Assembly: GCA_002221725.1 (NCBI GenBank)
Contig: NJFT01000023.1
Coordinates: 217,261-281,260, forward strand
Length of the DNA stretch: 64,000 nucleotides
Direction of reading: 5' to 3'
Source: Scedosporium boydii
Taxonomy: Eukaryota > Ascomycota > Sordariomycetes > Microascales > Microascaceae
Part shown: positions 44,090 to 56,495 of the stretch, one piece after another
How the letters are laid out: each line of letters starts with the position of its first letter
Numbering within the stretch: position 1 is the first letter of the stretch
Notes under the pieces: model-generated
Seen by the model: the letters and a program-made list of their open reading frames with translations, nothing else
Databases searched by the model: none
Told to the model about the DNA's origin: nothing
Program-made: the position numbers and the translations under genes

Positions 44090-47000
44090 TGCGAAAAGGC
44101 GGTCGGGTACCCCCGGTTGAGTCGAGTGTGGCGGGGTGATAGAAGCAGATGCTCGGCGAGAGGGCCGTCCGCAGACCAGAAGTCTTTGCGATACCAACGA
44201 TCAACTGACCGCAGGAGTAATCAACAATTATCCACCAGCCGCACGTGCAGGCACGAGAAGGATATTTGCAAGGCCAGGTTGGTGGGGTGGTGGACGAACG
44301 GCGGAACCCGACTGCGGCAAGGCGGCGGCGCTAGAAATGATGCAAGCAAGCGGCAAACGGGACGAGGTACCAAAAAAAGAAAGGCGAGAAAGATGAAAGG
44401 GCCAGAAGAGGCTAGAGCATATCGCAGTTTTCTATGATGCAATGTTGAGTTGCGATGCTCTTAACAAAGTTGTCTTTTGGTGGTGGTGGTGGTGGATTTC
44501 GATTTCTCATAGAAGATGGCTGGGAAGTTCGGATGAAGTCCGGAACGCGCACAAAGAGGCGAGGGAAGAAATGTGGTCAGTTATCGCGACGACCTGAAAG
44601 GCTCGTCGTGGGATTGGTTGGTGGGTGACGTTCCGTCCCGCGGCAGGAGGGTGGGGAAGAAGAAGAAGAAGAGCCGCTGGAAATTCTCCGTTTGCGACTT
44701 TAGCTTTAGAGGGAAAGGCAAGAAAAGGGAGAGGGGAGATTGGTTGGCGGTAAGAGGTGCTGGGCAAGAGGAGGGAGACTGAGGAGTCAGGACTGTCGAG
44801 GTCAAGATTGGGTTGAATGTTTGGAACTGGGAAAGGAAAGGCTGAAGGTTATGACGAATTAACTGTTTGGTGGCACACGGGCACTGACGATCCTGCAGGG
44901 GGGGGAGGAAGGAATATGGGGTGATGAAGTGTCGTTGAAATATTCTCGGGACGGAAAAGGAAACGTGCGGTTCGAGGAATGGCGCCGCCGTTATTAAGCC
45001 ACTTTGGTACTTTGTAAAGTTTAGGAGGAAGAGAACAATGGACCAATTCAATTGATGTTTGAGATTGATCAAATTGTTGGCGGGCGTGGAATTTGCAGCG
45101 TGCGAAGTACAACCGCAGTGTTGTGCAGTCTAGTGCAGGCTCTGCCGCAGCGTGAGCAAGACCGGCCAGCGGCTTGCTCAAATACAATCGTCTAGTACTT
45201 CAGAAGTGCCTTGCTACATAGGCTCTAGGGTGCAAGAAGTCGGGCTAGTGGTGGTGGAGGTGGTACAGGTGGTACAGGTGGTATTAGGGAGCCAGTGTAG
45301 AAATGCTGGAGCCTGCGGCTGGCTGGCTACGCCGATTTTGGCAAACCCGAGAGGCTGCGGGCTGGATTTTAGTAGTTGGAATGATAAGGCCCGACGACCG
45401 TGTGGGGTGCATGAACTGTAACTGTAGTTGAGTTGTAGTGTCCAGTGTGCGCTGCAGGATTTGATGCTGGTTATTACAGTTGAGTTCTGCTTCAGTCGCT
45501 TGATAACCAGGGAAGCCACCTGCTGCAATGATACCATGCCAGCGGGTCTAGCGCCTGGGCTGGGCTGGGCTGGGCTCAGAGTTCACCTGGGCAGAATGGA
45601 GAATGGCTGGTCTAGGCTGGTGGTGGCTTTCCTTCTCAGGGTTTGGGGGTTCTCTGTCGTTTTAAGTGTTCATGCTATCCATGATGGGGACAGGGCTGGT
45701 CTGGTGTGTCACGTTGATCTAATCTAGTACCAACACCTGACAAGATCTGGGACACGATCAAGGGCACGTTATCGGGAAACTATCGCTGTCTTGGATGGAT
45801 AGAACTGTGCCTTGTATGTTTGTTCAGAGCACTAACAACACAACGTAATCTAATCCTCTACAGGGATCTTAAACGTTAGTGTAGGAGATTAGATTGTACT
45901 ACCTGACATATCTCGTGACAAGTACTATATTAGTATTTTCAAATATAAATTGTTACAAGATATACCTGTCCAACACTTGATCTAGGATATGTTAGGTGGT
46001 GGCAATGATCTCTTGCACTAACGTTTAAGATCCCTGGAGAGGTTTAGTTTATGATGGAAATGGACAACGTACCTTTGTAGCAGGCTGTTTTATTCGGATA
46101 GTTGCACACTTTATCATTTATTTGTAATAATGGAAAATATCTGTAAATCGATGCCCCTTGCAGTGTCCGCGCGGGACTTGCCGAGCACATCTGGAACCAC
46201 CGTCATCTTGTCACCAAGCAATTGGATCGCCAAGGACCGGACCTCGTCTCGATAGCCAGAGACACTGGATCTCCGAAGCTCTCCGGTAATTTGCGAAACA
46301 CAAATACTAACCATGATTCTACTCCTGTCAGGTCTATCTATCGCTCCAGCCTCATCCCATTTGATCCTTCATTTGATTGCTTCCACTGTGCCCTTATCTT
46401 GACAGTTGACAGCAAGATCTCTGCACAAGTTGCAGGCCTGCATCAACCCTTGCAAATTTAATTCAATCGCCTCGCCTGCCCGCGGCGGCATTTCAGAATC
46501 CATGCAAGGATGCATGTGAAATACGGCGTCCAACATGCTTGTGTGCTTTTGGCTCTTCGAGTCACACAGCGTTTTACTCGGGTCAGACCAAGAAAACGAA
46601 GAAGAGGAAATAAACCAAAAAAGCAATAAGCAACAAATAAATAAATCCCAATATCGAAGCTCCAGACGAAAGATACGCAAAGCAGATCTCCCCCACCTCG
46701 AGCGCTGCGGGGTGAACTAACTCCCCGCCTCCGTCGCTGTCAATTGATGTCATTTGATGTTAACTCTCCTCTCTCCTGACCGAGGCAGGTCTCGAGATGC
46801 CGAGCTTCGTATTCTCGCAAGCTGTATCTGATAATCATCAATAGTTTACTTTAATTGACGTTTGGCAAGGGGCCACGTCCCATCGATTGATATCTCGTAA
46901 TGATATATCAAACTACACTGTACCGCCTCAGAACTGACAGAAAGCATCGATTCATTCATGACGCCACCTCTTAAGAGCTCATCCGCGTGACATGGGTCAG

Positions 47001-47131
47001 ACCAGAGGCGGTCTACCAAGTATTGTTCATTATCATTTGATAAATATATTCAGGTTATCGTCAACCTAATCCCCCTTTGCCGCCCCTACAGATCTCGTTT
47101 CAACAAATTCACTTTTTTTACACTCGCTGCC
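44090..47131. other. Intergenic, with a MITE in the middle
   Basis: Promoter side of the SWIB gene, a (TGG)n run at about 44479-44495, a GGTACAGGTGGTACAGGTGG run near 45260, then the terminal-inverted-repeat element 45846-46051, then the upstream region of the small membrane protein. No other gene is supported; open frames here are short and compositionally biased. Confidence 0.5.
45846..46051. mobile_element. MITE-like element, 206 bp with 36-bp terminal inverted repeats
   Basis: The left end 45846-45881 and the right end 46016-46051 are inverted copies matching at 33 of 36 positions; the inner 26 bp (for instance GGGATCTTAAACGTTAGTG on the left) match at 25 of 26. Both outer ends carry TA, consistent with a Tc1/mariner-type TA target duplication. 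The interior is AT-rich and noncoding. Just inside the left repeat, 45881-45895 is an inverted copy of 45847-45861 (13 of 15), so the left end can fold into its own hairpin. No transposase is present, so it would be non-autonomous. Confidence 0.8.
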
Positions 47132-47362
47132 ATGGAACAATTCGAAATCCTCGTCATCGCTTTCTTAAGCTTCCTCATCTACACTGGCGTCTATGTCTTC
47201 TACCTCTGGAGACAAAGACTGTGCCCAACTCGCGATACACGACAGAAACAGACCGTCTTCCCCGCTGAGAAGGAGAATGTCCCAATCAAACCCCGATCTC
47301 CATCAGATCAAAAAGCAGAGGAACCTCTAGAGTCTGTCTCCTCAGTCCGATCTATCATGTAA
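47132..47362 (+). CDS. Small single-span membrane protein, 76 residues
   Basis: An intact unspliced frame starting MEQFEILVIAFLSFLIYTGV. Residues about 6-26 form one strongly hydrophobic helix (ILVIAFLSFLIYTGVYVFYLW), directly followed by basic RQRLC and a polar, Lys/Glu/Ser/Pro-rich tail ending SSVRSIM. The short acidic N-terminus and basic flank after the helix fit a cytosolic C-terminus by the positive-inside rule. No family is recognised. Support: clean TM-then-tail architecture, start context CTGCCATGG, pyrimidine-rich upstream sequence. Could be a chance frame. Confidence 0.5.
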   Translation: MEQFEILVIAFLSFLIYTGVYVFYLWRQRLCPTRDTRQKQTVFPAEKENVPIKPRSPSDQKAEEPLESVSSVRSIM

Positions 47363-48182
47363 CATCGGATGGACTCGATCCAGCTATCGCCGCTGGTGCG
47401 ATATGTTAACATTCTCTCTACGGTACTTTAACTATCTATACCGACCGACTTCCGGCTTTTATAATCACTATCATCGATACCAACTCTTGGCTCTTTGAGA
47501 GAGCCAATCCATTCCCTAGGACCACCCATCACCCCCCTGCGACTATTTGTCAATCCCACCTGCGACAGCCCTGCTCCGACCTCCTCGCCACTACCCGCCC
47601 GCCCAGGTGCCTCGGCGTCTCTGCCAAGCGCCAACAACAAGCCACAGGAAGCGCGGTGTGCAGACGCCTCGCTACAAACTCCGCATGTGCCGCCGTATCA
47701 GAGTCTTGAAGCCTTGCGGAGTATAAGACCCATCGAAGACGGCGGCAAATTAATGACTTTATATATGTTATATCCCGACCGGTTTTCGATTAGTTCGTCC
47801 AAGAGTGGGTTGAACTCCATGGGGCCGCACCTTCGCATGAAAAGGCCGGGGTGAAGTATGAATATATATTCTTTAAATATATTCCTTTCTCGGCTCGAGA
47901 TGGGCAGGGGTGCACAAAGAAGTGTAAGTGCCGACCCCAAAATACCACCCAGCTCGGTGAATGTGCTTGGCACTCTCCATCCGGAATAAAGCTTCCACTA
48001 ACAACAAATCCCTCAAGGCCCGCCTCCCCGGAACACGCATCCAACCTCCATCCCGTCGACGAGATCAATGTAGGAAGCGCGGTAAGGTGCTAGGGATTCG
48101 GGCATTTAAATGGCGCGGGTCTGCTGATGGAAGAGTATATGACCTGATATCGTTGATTCCCCTATTCTTTTTCATGGGCCAC
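47363..48182. other. Convergent 3' region
   Basis: Between the small membrane protein and the glycosyltransferase. A 119-codon frame (47495-47854) is Pro/Ser-rich with no domain and probably fortuitous. AT-rich patch at 47855-47885. Confidence 0.5.
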
Positions 48183-49640
48183 TCAGTCAAAATTCCAAAG
48201 TAATTCAACAACTTGATCAGCCTCTCGTTTCCGTGAATTTCCCTTGAGCACGTAAACCTGCCTCACCGTAGTCGGCGAAAGCGCCTCCGCGTGAACCAGC
48301 CGATAGCTAAGCTTCTCCCCCTCAGGAACCTTTCCCCTCAACGGCCCCAAGCTGACATCAAACGCGCCGTCCGTAGCACCCCACGTCTCCTCCGTCTTAT
48401 CAAGATCAATCTCGCTCAAGCCCCCGGGGTACACGGCTATAGAATACCCGTTCGTAAAAATCGTATCGTCGCCGAACCCCCAGCGCTGCAAGAAGCAATC
48501 GCCGCAGAATTTTGTTATGAGCGCCATCTTAGCGACGGGGTGCTTGTACCAGCTCTTCCAGTGGTGCAGGCTGAGGGGCTGGACGCCCGACTCGAAGAAG
48601 CCCGAGACGTCGCCGCGCATGTCCTGTTGGTGGAGCCCGTGGATGTGGGTGAGCTTGGCTCGGGTGTGGAGGTATACGCAGTCCATCAAGATGCCGTCGC
48701 CCTGGTCTGACTTGGTCTCGGTGAGGCACTCTTCGAGGTGGCTGTCTAAAGTCCTTGCGGTTGGTACGGATAAAAACACGCCGGCTCCGCCGAAGGCCAT
48801 GAAACCCCAGTTTTTAACGGCCCGGAAATCCTCGGAGAGAGCGCCGAGGTATTGGTCCTTGGTGTGGTCGTAACGATCGAGCTCCTGAGCCAATTTGTAG
48901 AGGGAGGGGAAGAAGGTGTCGTCGTCGAGGATCCCGATCCACTTCGTCCGAGAGTCGGAGTAGCGCAACAAATCCCGTATTATAGCAAAGTGATTTTGTG
49001 AGGTGGTAAGCCCTTCAATCGTCGGATTGATAATTGTAGCATCGATGTTCTGGCCGGAGAATAGGAGCTCTAAGTCGTCGAGCTGCTCCCGAGTAGCCAG
49101 CTTGGAATCGCTCAGTATAACTACCAATTTAGCAGACGACCTCGACAACCAGTGTGCTAAAGTCGGCACCGAGTCCCTCAAGCGCTCTTGCGAAGTGACA
49201 ATGCCGAATATGTATTCCGAATATGTCCTATCGGGATGCGGCAGCGGGACGTGTAATGGAATCGATTCGCAGGGCTCGAGCTCGGCGCCATTGCACGAGG
49301 AAAGTTCAATGTTTCGCTTCGAGGGGAACAGCGATTCCGGGACGTGGACCACCTGGTCCCTATCGATATGAGTCGACAGCACCGGTTTAATACACCGTCG
49401 AGAAAAAACGATCTGGTCGGTCAGGCGCAGAGACCGAAGGTATTCGAGCTCGGCCGGACATTCGCCAGCTTGGCCGCTTGCTTGGGGATGCGGGTGGCGA
49501 AGGGCGTCATCGTCGGGGCCGCTCGAGGACAGCCGCTCGCTGTGCAGCTTTAGGAGCAAGAAGACGGCAAGGGCGGTGAGAAGAAGGGCCAAAGGCGAGG
49601 GTCCTCGGGAGACCCTCCGAGAAAACACACTTTGAAGCAT
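48183..49640 (-). CDS. Type II membrane glycosyltransferase, GT31/DUF604 (Fringe-like)
   Basis: Single exon, 485 residues. A signal-anchor helix at about 17-32 (LALLLTALAVFLLLKL) after a basic N-terminus (SRRVSRG) indicates a Golgi type II protein. The catalytic domain has YIFGIVTSQERLRDSVPTLA at about 145, the acidic metal-binding motif WIGILDDDTFF at about 235, WGFMAFGGAGVFLSV, and GDGILMDCV followed by LHGLHQQD-like HIHGLHQQDMRGD. This order is that of Fringe-like transferases of family GT31 and fungal DUF604 proteins, which use nucleotide sugars and Mn2+. The sugar and acceptor cannot be told from sequence. The Cys residues (GECPAEL, CIKPV, SSCNGAELEPC) may form disulphides. The frame is full length. 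Confidence 0.85.
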   Translation of the reverse strand: MLQSVFSRRVSRGPSPLALLLTALAVFLLLKLHSERLSSSGPDDDALRHPHPQASGQAGECPAELEYLRSLRLTDQIVFSRRCIKPVLSTHIDRDQVVHVPESLFPSKRNIELSSCNGAELEPCESIPLHVPLPHPDRTYSEYIFGIVTSQERLRDSVPTLAHWLSRSSAKLVVILSDSKLATREQLDDLELLFSGQNIDATIINPTIEGLTTSQNHFAIIRDLLRYSDSRTKWIGILDDDTFFPSLYKLAQELDRYDHTKDQYLGALSEDFRAVKNWGFMAFGGAGVFLSVPTARTLDSHLEECLTETKSDQGDGILMDCVYLHTRAKLTHIHGLHQQDMRGDVSGFFESGVQPLSLHHWKSWYKHPVAKMALITKFCGDCFLQRWGFGDDTIFTNGYSIAVYPGGLSEIDLDKTEETWGATDGAFDVSLGPLRGKVPEGEKLSYRLVHAEALSPTTVRQVYVLKGNSRKREADQVVELLWNFD

Positions 49641-50465
49641 CGTGGATAGCTTCAGGATAGCAAAGCGCCCTCTGTCTAGCGCAAGCGAGCTTGCCGAGAT
49701 GTAAACTAGGCGGGTTCAAAATGCAAATAATCACAAGTAGCCAGATTTGCTCATCAGACAAAAGTCAATACCCTTAATATGGAAAAGCCAGTTCGGTCCG
49801 GCAAACTGGATAAATTGAAATCTTCAATGCGATGCTGATATACATCTTGCACCTCCTAAGCGGGCCAGAGCGGCCCCCATTTGCCCATTCCACAATGTAC
49901 CTTCCACGGCAAACTTCAGAGATACAAAATACAACATGTCAAGGCCCACGGCCGGAACCATACCGGGTTGCACCTTCCTGAGTACCGACGATGATGGAAT
50001 CCGAGGTCTGTGGGAAGGTGCATTGAACCAGTCTACGTAAGGCGATGTGAATCCGTGAGGTCGGGAATGCCAAGCCGCGTAACGAGTGACGTACTCCGCT
50101 CCGCATTTGGCTACTCTAAAGGATTCCAGTCCCTTGCAATTACACGATTGATAGCTCTGGTGGTATTAATGGACTCATCGGTGCATGGCTTTAGTAGTAC
50201 TTCCAACATGATATTTCCCAGGTTCGGGTTTATTAGGGTGATGGAATCGAATATTAGATCCTGAAAATATGTTGCCCGGTTCCTCTATTCCCCATGCAAG
50301 GTAACATCGCCAAGATATGTCAATGGGTCTGAGTCGCAGCCCTATCATGTTGGGGATGGCTCTATCAATCGCGGCTTCAAGAACGCTAGCCAGGACTAAG
50401 CTAGCCTCAGGGGTTAACTCAAACCAGCACGCGTTGTGACGAAGATGTATCTTTCGACACTTCTG
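49641..50465. other. Intergenic between glycosyltransferase and ankyrin-CorA gene
   Basis: Promoter side of the glycosyltransferase and 3' flank of the next minus-strand gene. No gene seen. Confidence 0.55.
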
Positions 50466-53400
50466 CTACTTGCCATTGACACCCATCTCCGAGCCGCCCC
50501 ATGGCCCAGCTTCCTCATCCGCGGGTGCCTTCTTCTTAGTACCAACCCAAGGTACACGCTTCCGCAGACGATCCTTGTCAAAAGCCAAGGGCGAAGCGTG
50601 GGCGTGGGCGTGATTCTCCTTTCCCTCCTCCCATTTCGTCGTCATTTCTATCGTTTCTACCGAGTCTTTGAATTCTGGAGCGGGCTTCATCTTCTTCTGC
50701 TGCTTCATCCTCGATTTGTACTCCGTGGCGGAAATGCTAGGCATCTTCAAGTTCGTGAAGAAGCTCATCGTCTGTTTCGAGAAAAATGCCCAGAGGAGAG
50801 CCGGAACCCAGACGGCTAATGATGGACCAACTGTAGACATGGATGTTAGCCCACATGTAGCAGGGCCTTGAACCGCCAGAGAAAAAAAAAAAAAAAAAAA
50901 AAAGGAAGGGGAAGACGCACAGATCTTGGGGTATATCCAGCCGGGCGTGTAGCTGAGATCTCCATCCTCCCGTCTCTGGAACGAGCTGATATTCAAAGCA
51001 AAGAGGGATGTGAGGAAGGATATTGGGAGCTATGGGCCACCCTGTCAGCAGAAAAAAGAAAGATTGTAAACGCCCGTATGGTGCATACGTACAAACAAAA
51101 TGGTCATGATGGTGAACGCCATCAGCGTCCTTCCTTGCTGGACAGTTTCTTCGGACTGGGCGATGGCAATGGCGCTTTGCTCAAGGCCGAGAGTCGCGTT
51201 GACCTGCAATTGTAGTTCCGATGTTAGTCTCCCGATTTTACGGCTTCCCCCCCGCCCCCAAAAGAAAAAAGAAAGAAAAGAAAGAAACTCACCGCTCCCT
51301 CAATCTTCTTAGCAACCTTGTCCAACTCCTCAATGTCCCCAAGGATGGACCTGGCATGGCGATCATTGCTCGCAATACCCACGGGCAGTCCCTCCTGCAC
51401 GCGCTGCTGATGCGTCACGATAACCCGCAGTATATTAAGCTCGTCGCGGATATCTTTGACTTTTCGAAGAAGGTCGGCCGCCGCGCGGACCGACTTGAGT
51501 CTGTTCTCATCAGATGCGGAATTGCCACCTCGCTCGGTGAAGTTTCGAAAGAGCTCTGCTTCTTTGATAGACTACCCGGGAAATAAATTAACATGCGGGC
51601 AAAAACTCAAGGGAAACTGAGATGAACCTACGGCCCGATTAATAGCATCGGAGAAGATCTGGCGCGTTGATCGGCGACCCTCCGGCTTTTTGATCATCAA
51701 GCCGGCGTCCGCGCGCAAGTGTCCGAAGAACCCAACGCAAAAGTCCACGATGAATTTGCTCATCGCGACGGCAGAATCGGGCTGCGGCTGCGCCCGCTCG
51801 TTTCTGGGGATGTTGCTGAGGTAGTTTAGAACGGTAATAGGAACAATGTCGTCGGCGTCGTCGACGCGGTGAGTGGACGACGTAATGATGTATTCTGGCA
51901 AGCGTTAGACATTCGACTGTATTTGAACAAGGGAAATATCAGCTCACTCTCATTAATCACCCAGAGCCAGAGTTGATCAACTATTAGAATCGTCCAAGAT
52001 TCGCATTCCGCGACATCACCACCAGCATTAAGCTCAGCTGTAACGATCTGATCCTTATTCCGGCGTCTCCTCTCCTCTTCAGAGGCATGGTCTCGTTCGA
52101 AGTGGTAGTAAAACTCGTCTAGCGTTCGGGTTCCGTGCATCACGACGTTCGTGTTTTCGTAGCACTTCAGGAGTTTTTGATATTCTTCGCTAGTTGTACC
52201 ATCCTTCCTTTGCTCGGAGAAGGTGATGTAGGGCATCTATAAGCATGTTAGCATCAGGTTGAGTCGAATTAGCCCCGCTCCACTTACGTAGAGAGCAACA
52301 TGGCATCTGCTCTCTAGAGAGTTCTCTAGAGAATTCTGTTCGGGTTCCTCCAAATGTGAGGAACTATCTGATTTCGTGTCCAGGGGATGCTTCTCTAATC
52401 CTGCCTCATTACCGCTGGCCCTACTACCGGTGGTGTGGATAGAAGCCGCCGAACCAGTACGAGACCCAGGCTCGTGGAGTTCAGCGTCGGATGGCTTTCC
52501 CCGAGGCGGCTTTTGCGGCTTGTCTTCCCACTTTTCCCCAAGCCACGTCGAGCAGCTCGGCTTCATAAACCGAGATTCAAACGACGCATCGGGAACCTCA
52601 TGCCAACTAGCTCTCAAAAAAGCCTGCAACTCCTCGTGAGCCTCCTGCGGCTCATCATCGTCGATGAAAATCCTCAGCGCCAAATCGTTCATCCACTGCA
52701 AATTATTCGCCGGCAGATGGATCCACCTGAAGGACAGGTCCTCCTCCGAATACGTCTCATCCTCGTCCTCGTCGTCGTTCTGCATGGCGTTTCGAGCCTG
52801 CTCCATGATCTCGTTCGGTCCCGCGTTATATATCACTTCCTTGACGTCCCTGAACCTGCGCAGGAAACCCGATCGGCCGTCCTTGGCGTAAAAGTCGATG
52901 ATGCAGGCGTCGAGCTCGGGAAACTCAACCTCGAGCTCTGGCTTGAAGTATGGCACTCGCTCGGCTGATGTCTTGACGATCATCCTGACCATTGGGGGGT
53001 CAAGTAAAATGTCTAGGATCTCGTCGTAGCACCCTCGCGAATGTGCAACATTTACTCTCGGCCTCCAGGGACGGCTCTCGCTTTTTATATTGCTTTCGGC
53101 GTCTTCTCCTCCCTCATCATCAGACTTCTTCGCATCCGAGTCGCCCCTGCCTACCTCCATCGAGCCTCTCTTCACACTTTCCGAGCCGTCCTTCTCAGTC
53201 ACCGAGCCACCCGCATCCGGGTCCTTTGGGCGCAGCAGCGTGCTACGGTCACCAGAGATCCTCTTGTCCCGTCCCGCGCCGTTACTTTCCATAAGTTTGA
53301 TAATCTTCTTGACTACGGCTTCGGCCGTCTTTCTCCTCTTATTATCTCCTGGATGGAGCCCGGTACTTTGAAGCAACGTACGCACCAACTCATATTCGCC

Positions 53401-55623
53401 ATAATAAGCCGCCATAGTTAAGGCGTCCCAATTCGTATCCAACGGGAACTGGGCAGTCGTCGGACGTTTGCTGTAGAGCAGGAGCAGACGCACAATGTCA
53501 TGAGTAGACTCGGAACGGGCGGCCCAAAGTAAAGTATCCTCCTCGATATCGTCGGTGCCCCAGTCTATAGCTTTAAGACCAAGAAGCAGTTGCCGTAGCG
53601 TGTCTGGGTTCTCCCTGTCGGCCGCGATGTAAAGTGCCGTCTCTCCATCGTTGTTCCGGAGTGCCCTCCTATCTTCCTTCATCCTACTAAGAATCAACTT
53701 GGTTCGCTCACCGTCATCAATGCGCGCCGACAGGTGCAGTGCTGTCTCTCCGTCTTCGGTTAACAACGTCGGATCCGCGCCGTTGTCGAGAAGAAGCTCG
53801 ACGACGCGCTGGAACCGCCCAGGAGCATCGTCGCCTGTCCTCGTCTCACAGAAACGATCGGTATCCTCTTTTGCGTCGTCGTTGATAAGCAAGAATATAC
53901 GTTCGGACGTGTATCGAGCCGTGACATGCAAGGCGGTTTCAGAATCATTGTCTCGAGTGTTAACGCCGTCGCGTCGCTGATGCTTAAGAAGCTCTTCGAC
54001 GATGACGGCGTATCCCTGGCGACTTGCGAGGTGGAGAGGGGTTTCACCATCGAGATCACCCAGCGCCGTATCAGCCCCACGTTGGAGAAGGAGTTTGACA
54101 ATTTCCTTCTGACCGTAGAAGGCAGCCGAATGCAGGGCAGTGAGGCCGGATACGTTGGTGGTGTGGATATCGGCTTTGGCATTCAACAACATCTCAACGA
54201 TGGCCGCGTACCCCCACCTGCTGGCACTTATCAGCGGGTTCCATGTGCCAGCATCGCTTATGTTTGGTCTGGCGCCCTTCCGTAAAAGAGCCCGTACGAT
54301 ATCGTCAAAGCCATATCGCGAGGCAACCCCGAGCGGCGTCCATCCCTCTTCGTTTGTTATATTGGGTTCCGCCCCCCGATCTAAGAGGAGATCCACGATC
54401 TCAGTATAACCATAGCGTGCGGCTATTCCAAGGGAGGTCCAGCCATTGGAATCGGCCTTGTCAATATCCGGGTCCCTTTCGAGGAGTCGGATCACTACTT
54501 GCCTGTGGTTATTGAGACAGGCGGCCATGAGCGGAGTCCAGCCGTCCTCGTCAGCTTCGTTGACATCGCAATCCCTCGAGAGTAGAAGCCTCACAATCCC
54601 GTCGTATCCGACTCGGCTAGCTCCGTAGAGGAGGGTACACCCGTCCGAGTCCAACATGTTGGGATCCGCGCCTCTATCCAAAAGCATCTGCACAATATTT
54701 TCGTAGCAACCGTAGACGGCCTCCGCAAGTGCTGTCGACCCATCCTTGTCTGTTCTGTTTATCTCCACATCTTCTCCTAGAAGAAGCTTGACATTCTTGT
54801 CCTGGCCGTAGCAGGAGGCTACTATGAGCGGCGTCCGGCCGTCGATATCGGGCTCGTCTACCTTGACGCTTTTATCGAGGAGCATCTTCAAGATTTCATC
54901 GTGACCGTATCTCGCTGCGGTTTCCAAGGGGGTCCAGAGTTCGTCATCTTTGACATCAGCATCCGCGCCGCTATCAAGAAGAAGCCTGACGATCCCCGCG
55001 TAACCTCTCCGACACGACCAATCCAGCGCGGTACATCCATCCTTGTCCTTTGCATTCAGGTCGGCATGATGTTTGATGAGGAGCTCTATGATTTCATACC
55101 GAGGGGCCATGTGAGCTTGCGGCGGGTCTCCGTAGACGGCATAGACCAGGGCGGTCATTTGCTTGCGATCCTTCGCGTTGATTTGTTCCTTGGTCATGCG
55201 GCGCAGGAGTCCAGGAAGCAATTTGAGCACTGTGGCCGTTTCATCTTTCCGCAGTCCATTTTTGATCAAGGCCACCAGAAGGGGCCGGCCGGAGGAGGAT
55301 CTGACGGCGACATTGGCTCCTCGGCTGACCAACCACGGGATTCTGGCTGGGTTGTTGACGGCTGCGTCTAAAAGGTCCTTGTCAAGGGGGGTCCATTCAA
55401 CCGGTTGTTCGTCAGCCTCATCAGCGTGTTCCTCTGCCTCTTCATCCGCGTGCTCGTCTCCCTCATCCGCGGCGGGACTCTCCGATTCCTCCACTACCGC
55501 GCCACCCACGGCTCCCGAAGTCTCGGGCGCATCGCTATCCACAGACTTCCGTGAAGTGGGAGAGTTGGGCTCGGAAGATGCTTGAGATCCTGGGACCGTA
55601 GAGCCTTCAGTGGCCGCTGCCAT
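50466..55623 (-). CDS. Ankyrin-repeat protein fused to CorA-like transporter domain
   Basis: Seven minus-strand exons: 55623-52288, 52236-51948, 51894-51632, 51571-51293, 51203-51093, 51029-50921, 50830-50466. All joins keep frame and give 1583 residues. Residues 1-90 are acidic and Ser-rich. About 110-790 hold roughly 18 ankyrin repeats (for example DGCTALDWSCRRGYAGIVRL, DGETPLHLASRQGYAVIVEE). A charged linker follows, then a CorA-like part: LWLWVINEKYIITSS, a long helical region (SIKEAELFRNFTERGG), and a hydrophobic pair, QQGRTLMAFTIMTILF with LPISFLTSLFALN, and AVWVPALLWAFFS. The Mg2+-channel signature GMN after the first membrane helix reads ALN here, so ion selectivity is uncertain. Similar ankyrin-CorA fusions occur in Pezizomycotina with unknown role. 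One intron carries a run of 22 A/T (50882-50903). Confidence 0.87.
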
Positions 55624-56495
55624 GTGGGTGGATAGAGTGTCGAGTTGGAGTTCTCTTCTGCCATACAAATACTTCCACACAGCAAAGGAAAAAGAAGCCC
55701 TCTACTGAAGAGATGGTTCTCATCGAGCTCGACTTCGCTTAACTTGACTTTACCTCGCACGCATCGAGAAGAAAACAAATCTTGGGCAGGACGCCCCCTG
55801 GTTATTAAGATACGAAGAATAGCTGTCATGCCAGGTCAATCGCGCTGGTCGCATGCTGTAAGGCTGCGGCAAGGATAATTAGCGTAAATCCTTTGACCAG
55901 CATCGGAGCGGCTGCAGCGACTGGTTGACTGGCTCACCCCCCTGCAAGTTGCATGCAGAATTGGGGATTCGCTCTCATCTCATGCTGACCAGACTCGACG
56001 GGCTGGTGGAAGGGCTGGTCCAGCGCGTGATCAAGTTTGGCCGAGCCAGCCAACGTTTAATATCCTCGGGCATTAGTAGTAGTTTGTTTGGCCAGTACCT
56101 GCAAGATCTGGCAATCAATTGATCGAAGTCTAGACAATTTAGCTGGGGCAGCTTTGAGTTTTGAACACTTCATGGGGGACTCTTTCTCAATGAGACCCGA
56201 CACGCCCATCAATGCTTCCTTGCACAGGTACCAAGGTACACGCATATTATGAAGTAATATTGAACCAAGTGCGTACAACTGTAGGGTATTAGGTGGTGTA
56301 CGAAGGTACCGTGCCCTAGTACCATGGCTCGAAGAACATTGCATGACGATTGGAAGTGCTCTTGTCCATGAGAACGATTATATAAGCCAACGTTGATCTT
56401 GGTCTCGCGACTTTCACCGTCTTCCAAGATTTCCGCCACTTTGAGCCTTCGACCACGAACTCGGCAACAATCTATGTCACCAACACCTTTCAGCC
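55624..56495. promoter_or_regulatory. Divergent intergenic region, ankyrin-CorA gene / COX23
   Basis: 872 bp between the two starts, genes pointing apart. Contains repeated GTACCAAGGTAC-like words (56226-56240, 56303-56325). No clear TATA box. Holds no gene. Confidence 0.45.

Noticed and set aside
47495..47854. 119-codon plus-strand frame
   Set aside because: Pro/Ser-rich, no domain, likely 3' flank of the small membrane protein gene.
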